64,000 nt of DNA from Salisapilia sapeloensis. Lineage: Eukaryota; Oomycota; Peronosporomycetes; Peronosporales; Salisapiliaceae. The stretch's first letter is position 1, and the number at the start of each line of letters is the position of its first letter. Under the pieces are notes generated by a model. That model did not search any database. It was not told the DNA's origin and was given only the letters and a program-made list of their open reading frames with translations. A program made the position numbers and the translations under genes. Location: the NCBI GenBank assembly GCA_023334545.1, contig JAADVB010000057.1:20910-84909 (forward strand), in the 5' to 3' direction. Positions 55,681 through 64,000 of this stretch are shown here, piece after piece.

Positions 55681-56490
55681 ATGGCTTCTGTCGGTGATAT
55701 CTTCATCGAGATACTCAAATGGGCTGCTACTTTCATTTCCTGCGTGCTATTCTGTAGCCTCGTGCCAGAATCTCGTCGTGCATTCAAAGAAAAGTCCACT
55801 GCACACTACCAACTCTTGCCGATTTTGTCCTTGTTTGCCAATTGCGTCGGCTGGACGACGTATGGGCTACTAGTGGGCGAAGTCTTCCCCGTCGCGGTTA
55901 CCAACATGATCGGGACAGCTTCTTCAGTTATCTACTTTAGCATCTTCTTCTACTTTTCATCGATGCCAAGATCGAAGGTCCTTCTCCAGACTGCTGCCGT
56001 GGTATGTGTGCTACTTGTATTCGTCCTCTACGCTACCCTTGCTCCTTATCCAAACGAGCAAATTGGAGGACAGCTCGGCTACGTCGCCATCCTCTTCGGA
56101 GCAATTCTCTTTGGCTCCCCTCTCGCCATTGTCCGCGATGTTGTAAAGACGAAGAACTCAATTCTCATTCCAATCACTATGGTGTGCGTTGGGATCACTA
56201 ATAGCGTTCTATGGACCACATACGGTGTCGTCATTATGGACCCGTTCGTGATCGTTCCCAACTCGATCAATCTAGCATTCGGGCTATCGGAGCTTGCGCT
56301 TATTTGCATCTACCCAAGGAAGGAAATCTCTTTTGAAGAGAATACAGACGTTGAGCATGGCGTCGACGTTTCTGACGCCAAAAGTGCGGTTAGTGGCAAA
56401 GACTATTCCGAAATGCAAAGCCCGAAATTGCATCCACCAAAGCAGAGGCAATTGGAACACGGCGGAAGCATGTCTGTCTCCGCTGCTTGA
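55681..56490 (+). CDS. SWEET: SWEET-family sugar transporter
   Basis: A 269-aa membrane protein with two MtN3/saliva triple-helix repeats joined by one helix, seven transmembrane segments in all. Repeat 1 has the conserved LSLFANCVGWTTYGLL and VTNMIGTASSVIYF; repeat 2 has GSPLAIVRDVVKTKNS and VCVGITNSVLWTTYG with PNSINLAFGLSEL. The paired Asn/Trp/Tyr residues of the sugar pocket are kept in both. The cytosolic tail (about 215-269) is hydrophilic and Ser-rich. SWEETs move mono- or disaccharides by facilitated diffusion; the family is expanded in oomycetes. ATG 55681 (MASVGDIF) is chosen because the preceding 10 codons of the frame lack family resemblance. Confidence 0.93.
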   Translation: MASVGDIFIEILKWAATFISCVLFCSLVPESRRAFKEKSTAHYQLLPILSLFANCVGWTTYGLLVGEVFPVAVTNMIGTASSVIYFSIFFYFSSMPRSKVLLQTAAVVCVLLVFVLYATLAPYPNEQIGGQLGYVAILFGAILFGSPLAIVRDVVKTKNSILIPITMVCVGITNSVLWTTYGVVIMDPFVIVPNSINLAFGLSELALICIYPRKEISFEENTDVEHGVDVSDAKSAVSGKDYSEMQSPKLHPPKQRQLEHGGSMSVSAA

Positions 56491-57157
56491 CGTAGACTTA
56501 CGAAGCTCTCAAAATTCTACCAAATGCGGTCGAGTATGCAACGCTAGTATCCAAGTACGGTTATTTCGTTATTGTCATCGATTTTAAATGATTTTTAGCT
56601 TACAACCACTTGGGCATACCACTTTCAATCAAAACATTTATACTTTTCAATGTACCGCTTCCATTTTTGTTCGACCGAATCCTGGAATCGTTGTATTGCA
56701 CTATCCTAGCGTTTCACATAGTAAATCTCTATCAAGCGGGCCATATTTGCTATGACGAAGCATTTAATCTAGACAAACCAACGACGGCATCACACATACA
56801 GCTTATCAAATAAATATTATGAACGATAAAGTAAATAAATATTTAACAGATTTCATTGACAAACTTTTATTCTACCTAGCTATTCCAGTCTTCAACACAT
56901 CCATCTACTCATGCCAAGCAGATACACATGGACGCAAAAAAAGATATAAACATCCATAACGTTTAGTTATTCGCGTATTCGTTTTCCTAAAGTTATCATA
57001 TACTTTCCCTATACTCCACAAGATACAGATGCCATACGTGTAGAAAACTGACACAAAAGACCATTAAACTAGACAGAAGATGAACAGTTTATATCATGTC
57101 TAATTAACATGTCGAGAAAGTAGTGTGAGAATAAAAAACGGCAGGAACCAGCTAGAT
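56491..57157. other. Intergenic, no gene seen
   Basis: About 670 bp between the convergent SWEET and cyclophilin genes, A+T-rich, probably both 3' UTRs. Confidence 0.5.
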
Positions 57158-58156
57158 CTATTCGCTTTTATCCTCTTTCAGCTTGCCCTTAACACGAACC
57201 TTTTCTTGTTCAATCTCGTTCAGCAACTGATCAGCCATGGTCTTGTCCATCTGATCTTTTTTCCCTTTAATCTCAGCCTCCACTTCACGTAGCGAAATCA
57301 ACCGTTCCTTCAAATCTTCTGATGACAAAGGACCAGGTTGCTGTTGCGCAGGTGCCTCCTTTTCTTCCAACACACCGCTCTCCATCACGTATACATGTGC
57401 GCTTGGCTTACCAGATCGACGTCCACAAGACGAAACTACATCCACCACATCCATACCTTCCAACACATGACCGAACACAACATGTCGTCCATCCAGCCAC
57501 GGCGTCTCACCCGTGCAAATAAAAAACTGGCTTCCGTTCGTGTTCGGACCAGCGTTCGCCATACTTAATGTCCCAGGCCCTTGGTGTGGAATGGTCAGGT
57601 CTTCATCTTCAAAGCGCTGGCCGTAGATCGACTCTCCACCTCGTCCGTTGCCATGGGTGAAATCACCTCCTTGGATCATGAAGCCTGGAATAATGCGGTG
57701 GAACGGAGCATTCTTATAGCAAAGCTCTTTGCCCATTTTGCCTTCTCCCATCTCACCAGTACACAGCTTCTTAAAGTTGTCTACTGTCTTAGGCTGAGCA
57801 TCGCCGTACAATCCAAGGACGATCCTGCCAACGTAATCGTCGTTGATACCAATGTCAAAGTAGGCCTTATCCGTCACAAACAAGTCTGCCTTTTGTGCAA
57901 ACTTGTCCCCTTCTTTTTCGGCACCGAAGTATTTACGGAATGTGGCTTCTAGAGACGGAAACGGGCCAAAGTACTGGCCTAAAGCATAACCGCCAACGAA
58001 AAACACACCGACACCGATGAACAAAGGAGCTTTGGAGTGCGAATCGGGGTTCGGACTGGAAGGTTTCTGACCGCTGACGTTGAGAGACGTGCGAGTGCCG
58101 TGATACGGTCGACAGAACAGTCGTGAACGAGCTGCGAAGCGAGAGATCGGAAGCAT
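57158..58156 (-). CDS. Membrane-anchored cyclophilin (peptidyl-prolyl isomerase), probably mitochondrial
   Basis: A 332-aa protein. The N-terminus ([20 protein letters not shown]) is basic and hydroxylated, like a mitochondrial presequence. One hydrophobic helix follows (about 45-62, [16 protein letters not shown]). The cyclophilin domain (about 93-270) keeps the active site [34 protein letters not shown] and [12 protein letters not shown], including the catalytic Arg and the Trp that binds cyclosporin. A charged coiled-coil tail follows (about 275-332). It should catalyse proline isomerisation, perhaps at the inner membrane. No introns. Confidence 0.9.
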   Translation of the reverse strand: MLPISRFAARSRLFCRPYHGTRTSLNVSGQKPSSPNPDSHSKAPLFIGVGVFFVGGYALGQYFGPFPSLEATFRKYFGAEKEGDKFAQKADLFVTDKAYFDIGINDDYVGRIVLGLYGDAQPKTVDNFKKLCTGEMGEGKMGKELCYKNAPFHRIIPGFMIQGGDFTHGNGRGGESIYGQRFEDEDLTIPHQGPGTLSMANAGPNTNGSQFFICTGETPWLDGRHVVFGHVLEGMDVVDVVSSCGRRSGKPSAHVYVMESGVLEEKEAPAQQQPGPLSSEDLKERLISLREVEAEIKGKKDQMDKTMADQLLNEIEQEKVRVKGKLKEDKSE

Positions 58157-58325
58157 TTCAGACTTTGATTAGTTGTTGTCACCACACGCTGTGCAATGCA
58201 TATATAAAGGTATTTTGGTATATTTAGAAACATATTTTACAGGTACACAGTCTAGAAATATCATCTTGAGCTCTTTGTATATGCACAAGATAGGAATCAC
58301 AGCGGATGGGTTCATAGAATACATT

Positions 58326-58838
58326 TCATTGATGCAGATACTTTGGAAGAGAAGAGTGCAATTGCTTTGATGGGCACTCTGACAATAAAAGTTGTTTGTC
58401 TTGCTCCTGCTGACGAATGTTTTCTTGTTCACATTCCAGTGGTAACCTTGCAAAGAGTTTTGCCGCTTCACTTCGTTGCTTTAGAAACCCACGCAAGCTC
58501 GTCGCCTTTGTATTTATATCTTCATTCTCGCTACCACTATCCCCGGTGGAAGTAACGTCTGGATTGCAACAACGAGCCGCTCGAATGGCTTGAAGTCGGG
58601 CTTCTCGATAAGGCCATTGGAAGCCCTCTCGTTTGCAGTTGCGCTTCAAGGTGATAGCCGAAATACCCAAACGGTCCGCTGCGACGCGTTGTGGCAAGTG
58701 GAAATACTTTGATAGTTCAGCCTTTGAAAAGTTATAGATGCGACGACTCTTCCGTTTGCGAGGTTGATCTCTCGTCACGGTCTTTGCTTGCTTCATGATC
58801 GTCTTCGCCTGTTGAGTGCACAATCTAATCGAAGGCAT
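58326..58838 (-). CDS. RWP-RK-domain putative transcription factor
   Basis: A 170-aa protein. Residues about 33-85 match the RWP-RK domain: an aromatic helix (FSKAELSKYFHLPQRVAADRLGIS), TLKRNCKREGFQWPYRE, with QWPYRE replacing the classic RWPYRK. A basic stretch precedes it (RKRKSRRIY). The remaining part is Glu/Gln/Ser-rich. RWP-RK proteins bind DNA and act in nitrogen response and gamete development in plants and algae; they are also found in oomycetes and other protists, with unknown targets. Short for the family and intronless. Confidence 0.82.
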   Translation of the reverse strand: MPSIRLCTQQAKTIMKQAKTVTRDQPRKRKSRRIYNFSKAELSKYFHLPQRVAADRLGISAITLKRNCKREGFQWPYREARLQAIRAARCCNPDVTSTGDSGSENEDINTKATSLRGFLKQRSEAAKLFARLPLECEQENIRQQEQDKQLLLSECPSKQLHSSLPKYLHQ

Positions 58839-60460
58839 CTTACACGCTTCTTTCTTATCACGTTCTCGGTTAATTCACTTGTGACGTAGCTTTGAAAGTC
58901 ACTACTTGGAGAGTTCACAGCACGTAGACCTGAGTTCGCCCGGCTTTTTCCTCGCCACTAATCCATCAACGAGAGATGTGGGGAGCTTACCGTTAGATCT
59001 TTCAAAGGAGCTCCATACAATGATACTAACGAACTCACCATGGGATCACTTACAAAATCCAATGCTTACTCTAATGCGGCTAAACGACAAAGCATCCCAT
59101 TACAACCCACGTTAGTGGCTAGACTTGGGAGCATTGGGCAGGTAATTGAAGGCTTCTTTATTATAAAGGAATTAAAGCTATACCAACGTTGGATGCTCTA
59201 TGTCCAGTAGACGTCGAACGAAGTTTCTGTGTGAGCTCAAATCAGCGAGCTTGGATACGCACATAGAGCAAGGTAGTGACTACTCTGCGACGATGCATGT
59301 TAGATACTTTATTAGATATGAAATCACACTCTGACGCCATTACTTGATCTTTTCTTACCAGTATCAGGGTACATTCAGACGAGGCTTACTTTTGCTACCT
59401 CAAGAATCATCTAAATCACTGGTGGATGACAATGGTCGTGCCATCAATTACCTAAGCTTTCCAGAAACGGCATCAATGAGCATACATGGATATTTGTTTG
59501 CCTTATGGAGTATGATTTTAATGCTCTTTCGTCACATTAAAGTAGTTGTTACCGACATGGATACTGAGAACGTTAGAAGACTTAAAGTGATCGCAACGAC
59601 CTCATAGGAACGTAGAAACATCCAAATTACTTTCGAGCCGTCCATAGAGCAAGGCGTTGTAGCACATGGGTTGTTCAGCTGAACTTTAAACTCAACACAA
59701 GCCCAGTGTCTCTTTGCATGATCACATACCAACACTAAATTCTGCCGTCTCCATCTCACTGGCGAAACCAGTCACAGGAATCGGTCGCAAACTTCAACTT
59801 TGCCGTCGAAAGAAAGCGATACTCTCTCTTATGGCGTTACAGAGCAACTCGAATCATCGACAACGCAGCTTTCAACCTAGGTCGAACCGAGAATAGCGTC
59901 TGCCAGCATCAGCTGTGATGATAAGAAAGATCGACCAGTATTAGGGCGCTGAACAGAAGATGGGGTATTTTGGCTCGAATGCAGCTTCTTTCCAAATGAT
60001 TAGTATGAAATTCGTATGTTTAAATGATGCAAACGGCATCAAGGCGCTCGAATGGCTCTTCATCATAGCTATGCATATTCGGATAAGGCAACATAAACAA
60101 ATGAAAGAAGCTTGTACGAGCCGTAGTTACCGCTAGTCAATTTGCGTAGTAGCAGCGAAAATTTCGTTACTGGTAACGCACCACCCACCTCAACTCAAAT
60201 GCAAGTACAAATCGCGATACATTCTTTCAAAGCAAACATGATAGAGAGCTTCAGGCCTCGTATACTCGCTAGGAACGGCAGGATTTATAGCCAGATAAAG
60301 AAAAACGAACAGTGCACTTTGTTCCTTCGAATCGTTAGTGCCAACTCGTTTTCCTCCTGGACTCGTCTCAAGTTCCACCTGACAACATGGATACATTCGT
60401 CTCCATACTCATATCAAGATATTCCGCGTCAACTCATAGCACACGCTTCCACCTAACAGC
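58839..60460. other. Intergenic with a possible transposase relic
   Basis: About 1.6 kb without a sound gene. A fragment at 59344-59607 is discussed separately. The direct leader of the sphingosine kinase occupies the last 100-150 bp. Confidence 0.5.
59344..59607 (+). mobile_element. Possible MULE/SWIM-type transposase relic
   Basis: A frame of 87 codons reads QESSKSLVDDNGRAINYLSF ... LFRHIKVVVTDMDTENVRRL, which resembles the central RNase-H-like part of MULE-type transposases (catalytic Asp region DxxGR... and VVTDxDxxxxRAL). Stop codons lie upstream and downstream. Without terminal repeats or a full gene this is only a weak resemblance. Confidence 0.3.
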
Positions 60461-62062
60461 ATGGAAGACGTCCAGCAACGCCTTGAGGCGCTGTCTTTGC
60501 GTTCTGAAGAGCGTTCCTTCTCCTCGCTATGGAGAATGCAGGTCTTGTCCGCCTGCTTCGAGCTGACTGTCACGCACTGCAACATCAAGTATGTACCGTT
60601 GGACGGCGATGAGAAGCCGCTCGATAGTCAGACACGAACGCAGTCCATCTCGTGGGAAGACGTCTTGGGTCTCCACTTTACCAACAACCAAGGGGAACTA
60701 ATCGACCAAGCACCTGAAGCAGGTGAAGGAAAACTAGGTTTCTTTAGCTGCACAAAGACGAAGAAACAGGTTCGGAAGCTCACGGCCACTTTCCTCCAAA
60801 TTCCCTCCTACGCCACGCAAGAAGACCTCGAAACACTCGTGCTGTGGGTCAACTGGATGGCGGATAGTCGCCACAAAGACACGATAGACAACGCTTCCTC
60901 CCTCTCCGACTTGATGGATCACGTTCAAAAGACAGATAAACGCAAATTCTATGTGGTCATTAATCCCAAAGGCGGGTCCGGCAAGGGCGTACACAAGTTT
61001 CACACGCACGTCGCTCCAATCCTTAAACTAGCCAATATCGACGTGGAGACGAAACTCACGGACCATCCAGGTCACGCCTCCGACATTATGCAGTCTATTC
61101 CTCTAAACACGTACGACTGCATCGTGTCCGTTGGAGGCGACGGCTCTCTTTATGAAATGTACCAAGGCCTCATGAGACATGCTGACAGTAAAAACGCTAT
61201 CAAGCAGCCCCTTGCAGTCGTTCCGGCTGGCTCTGGCAACGGACTCGCGTCCTCTCTCCTCTACCCGCACGACGATCATTTTCCTAAACTCAGTAACGTC
61301 GCGTACATGATTGCAAAGGGTAGGCCTCGACCGATTGATATCACTACCATCAAAACGGATGAATATGGTGGAGCGGGTAGTACAAACCCTCCACTCTACT
61401 CTTGTCTGTCAATCGAGTGGGGAATGATAGCTGACGTGGACATTGAAAGTGAGAGCTTGCGGTACCTTGGTGGCGCTCGTTTCGGCGTCAAGTTCTTTGA
61501 TCTGGTCATGTTCCATAATCGCATGTACCATGGCTCGATCTCGTATCTGGATGAAGAGTTGAGTTCGAATCTACCTTCGGTCAACAGCCCGAACGATTTG
61601 TCTGACACATCTCTCGTGGATGCTTTCGAAAACAAGCATGAAAAGAAAGAGAACATGGACGACAGTACGAACGAAGCGAATGAAATCTACCAGACCGAAC
61701 TGCCGGATGGAAATGTCTGGACGACGGTCCGTGGCAAATTCCGTATGATTTGGGGCATGAACGTCGCTTATGCTGCGACGGACGCTTTCGTTGCGCCAGA
61801 TGCGTTGAAAGATGACGGATTGTACCACTTGTTGCTTATCGATGGCGCAGTGACCAAGGCTCAGCTTGCCAGTATGCTGCTGAAATTGGATCATGGCGGC
61901 CATCTTGAAGACTCGCAGAAAGCTCGTATTGTCACGACAAGAGCTTTTGTCCTAGAAATCGAAGACGAAGGAGGTATCATTTGCGTCGATGGTGAGGCTG
62001 TCAAGGGACCAAAGCTACAAGGCCAAGTGCATGCAGGACTGGGACGAATTATCGACTTGTAG
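60461..62062 (+). CDS. SPHK: Sphingosine kinase (diacylglycerol kinase family)
   Basis: A single exon encoding 533 aa. An N-terminal regulatory/lipid-binding-like part (1-160) precedes the catalytic domain: KFYVVINPKGGSGKG (about 165), SVGGDGSLYEMYQGL (GGDG about 225, the phosphate-binding loop), VVPAGSGNGLASSLLYP (PAGSGNG) and SIEWGMIADVDIESE, the nucleotide-binding end. Residues near VNSPNDLSDTS form a variable Ser/Asp insert. The C-terminus holds ICVDGEAVKGPKLQGQVH. It phosphorylates sphingoid bases to the 1-phosphate, a signalling lipid. A ceramide kinase is possible, but the overall layout fits sphingosine kinase. The ATG 60461 is preceded by an adenine-rich leader. Confidence 0.9.
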   Translation: MEDVQQRLEALSLRSEERSFSSLWRMQVLSACFELTVTHCNIKYVPLDGDEKPLDSQTRTQSISWEDVLGLHFTNNQGELIDQAPEAGEGKLGFFSCTKTKKQVRKLTATFLQIPSYATQEDLETLVLWVNWMADSRHKDTIDNASSLSDLMDHVQKTDKRKFYVVINPKGGSGKGVHKFHTHVAPILKLANIDVETKLTDHPGHASDIMQSIPLNTYDCIVSVGGDGSLYEMYQGLMRHADSKNAIKQPLAVVPAGSGNGLASSLLYPHDDHFPKLSNVAYMIAKGRPRPIDITTIKTDEYGGAGSTNPPLYSCLSIEWGMIADVDIESESLRYLGGARFGVKFFDLVMFHNRMYHGSISYLDEELSSNLPSVNSPNDLSDTSLVDAFENKHEKKENMDDSTNEANEIYQTELPDGNVWTTVRGKFRMIWGMNVAYAATDAFVAPDALKDDGLYHLLLIDGAVTKAQLASMLLKLDHGGHLEDSQKARIVTTRAFVLEIEDEGGIICVDGEAVKGPKLQGQVHAGLGRIIDL

Positions 62063-63237
62063 TCGCTCTTGCATCTCTTTTTTCATTTAAATGTACGTGG
62101 AGCTTACAGTTTAGCAATTTTCGTTTAAATGCCAATCGTCTGCAGGTTCAGATTTTGTTTAAAAAGAGATACAACTGTCTTTGTAAGGCACAAGATGATG
62201 TCAGTCAATTTCGGTGTATCAATACTTGTTTTACAAGCGTATTTAATACCAAGCATGGGTCGACTTTGGTGCTTCACTTTCACTGCGTTTTCTAACCTTC
62301 ATGGCATGTCTGAGTTAATTATAGACTCATTGACCGTGGAAATGTAGCCACTGAAGCCGCATGTATCACCAAGATAATTTCCATCACATGTTTGCTTCAA
62401 GTATCGGGCGTATGCTCAATGTAAAGTGGTATGGTCATTAGGAGGGAGGCATTGAAGTTCGATAATTGTAATGTAGTGATTTTCACTGGAAGCAAATTAT
62501 CAAAGATGGAAAACCTAAGCATGCCTATAACCCTGTTCTGAATGATGATGAGTGCATCCTTATAAAAGGACACCCTCTAATTCACCTTGAACGATACTGG
62601 GTGTATGGTGGTAGTCTTGAATGGCAATGGTAATTGATCGTAACTTGCTGAAAGAGATGGACAATGAAAAATGCATCTAAAGACTTATAGATAGATCCAA
62701 AACCAAACAGTACTTGCATCGGTATCCAACGAATACGCACATATGAATGTCAAATACTGTCGTTTCTAAGCTTAATTTGACTGACGGGGTTCCATCGATG
62801 CAAACGCTAGCAACTGATTACAGCTATGGAAATCTGGACAAATCGGTCTATTCCTTAAATTACCAATCATCAACGGTATGAAGCTACAGACCATCACGGA
62901 CTAACCAAGTTTCCAAAGATCTATGCATGTATCAAATTCGCGATAAGTCGCTTGATATTGTCAGCTCTGCACTCCAGACATGGCAACTATGGTCGTACTT
63001 CAAAGCGAAACACTCCACATGAAATGTACCAAATATACGGGTCGTGTTTAAGAAAGTAGACATATTCTAGCTAATAGAGCATTGGACTTCAAATGAGTTT
63101 TGCTTTGAGCGTATCACTAGTAAATACGGGTAGTTTCTGCCTACAGTTAAAGCTGTAGCTGTATGTCCTGTAGCGCATATAAATAGCTTTATGCTGACAT
63201 GTCTTCCTTGAAAGTGGCATTATGAAGGAAACCGAAG
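62063..63237. other. Intergenic, no gene seen
   Basis: About 1.2 kb, A+T-rich. Only short frames; nothing recognised. Confidence 0.5.
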
Positions 63238-64000
63238 ATGAGTGGGAAGCGAGAGGAGAACCCCATCGTCTACTTGGATGTGACTATTGGAGACGAACGA
63301 AGCCAGCTACTTATCGAGGTATTGTCCAAACTCCCGACTTCATTGCTACATCTAATTGTACGTATTCATCCTGTAGCTACGGGCGGATGTAGCACCAAAG
63401 ACGGCCGAGCGCTTCCGAGCTATTTGCGCAAATACAAACAAGTCACAGCCAACGTTTCGGAACTGGTGTTTGGACATCATACACCGCATATACTCTTGAC
63501 ACATTGCTGATGTATCGTGTGCGTGTCAGTCCCATCCACCGCGTGGTATCCGACAAGTTTTGCCAATTCAATGCCTCTCAGGTATGCTGCCGATCCAATG
63601 AAGTATCCTCGTAAACTCATTACCACATGCAACTTTACAGACGGTCGAACAGAAAGCTCCATCCTTTCACTCCGATCCGAGCGATACAACGCCTGACGCG
63701 AGTGACATCTTCGTCGACGAAAACTTCATCTTGAAACACACGGGCGCGGGAGTCTTGTCCTGTGCCAACTCGGGACCAGACTCCAATACGTACAAGTTTT
63801 ACCTCGGCTTTGCGCCGGTACGATTACCACTGCTTTCTTCTCGACGTATGCATGAATAAAGATCAATGTCGTGACGACTGTAGAACCCAAGCTTGAACAA
63901 TAAGCACGTCGTCTTTGGGTGTCTGCTTGGAAAGTCAAGCTTTGAAGCACTGGTAAAGATCCACGAACTCGCCTCTGTAACCGGAACCTCGTCCAAGCCA
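63238..64000 (+). CDS. Divergent cyclophilin-like protein, partial at the right edge
   Basis: Exons 63238-63318, 63377-63465, 63530-63581, 63641-63817 and 63884 to the edge. Each junction is GT-AG with continuous phase (152 codons seen). The product begins [20 protein letters not shown], then [21 protein letters not shown], the N-terminal part of a cyclophilin domain. The active-site stretch is reduced to [17 protein letters not shown], with the Arg kept but the FMxQGGD motif replaced. It continues [23 protein letters not shown] and [19 protein letters not shown]. Catalysis is doubtful with these changes. The window cuts the gene before a stop. Confidence 0.85.

Overview
The window looks like nuclear DNA of an oomycete (Peronosporomycetes, most likely the Pythium/Phytophthora side). 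The evidence is short GT-AG introns of about 50-100 bp in some genes next to long intronless genes, oomycete-type initiator sequences (TCAYTTY followed by CAWTTT-like) just upstream of several start codons, a front-end cytochrome-b5 desaturase, a tandem two-domain phosphagen kinase, a thaumatin-like/TOS1 secreted protein, and an LRR receptor kinase. A CPAP/SAS-4 centriole gene fits a lineage with flagellated zoospores. I cannot name the species from sequence alone.

Layout. 1-5.9 kb: an ILRUN-like UBA/FW protein, a small unknown protein, mitochondrial threonine dehydrogenase (one intron), tRNA-Gln(CTG) and a secreted thaumatin-like/TOS1 protein. 5.9-8.9 kb: gene-free. 8.9-12.4 kb: SF3A2, convergent with a delta-6-type desaturase, then a PH-like hypothetical. 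12.4-14.3 kb: gene-free. 14.3-16.9 kb: tRNA-Ser(CGA), a foldable 76-nt element and an intact LRR receptor kinase. 16.9-19.4 kb: gene-poor. 19.4-27.1 kb: ATG4, a 1097-aa secreted protein of unknown family, a PHD-finger protein and tRNA-Arg(TCG). 27.2-50.7 kb is gene-dense: a GBP-like GTPase with a PH domain, a coiled-coil gene, CDC48/p97, NOL12/RRP17, VPS15, an NDUFB10-like complex I subunit, a five-exon coiled-coil gene, CENPJ/SAS-4, a three-exon 103-aa gene and the phosphagen kinase. 50.7-55.6 kb holds a decayed LRR receptor kinase. 55.6-64 kb: a SWEET sugar transporter, a membrane-anchored cyclophilin, an RWP-RK protein, a sphingosine kinase and a divergent five-exon cyclophilin cut by the window edge.

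There are no operons; genes are single units, often convergent or divergent with 60-400 bp between them. Loosely related functions include autophagy/endomembrane (ATG4, VPS15, CDC48), RNA work (SF3A2, NOL12, three tRNAs) and surface/secreted proteins (thaumatin-TOS1, the receptor kinases, the 1097-aa protein). Multi-exon models were built by hand from GT-AG sites with reading phase checked across every junction. The most interesting items are the unknown large secreted protein, the thaumatin-TOS1 and GBP-PH architectures, the divergent cyclophilin, the receptor-kinase gene/pseudogene pair and the small foldable element at 14.7 kb.
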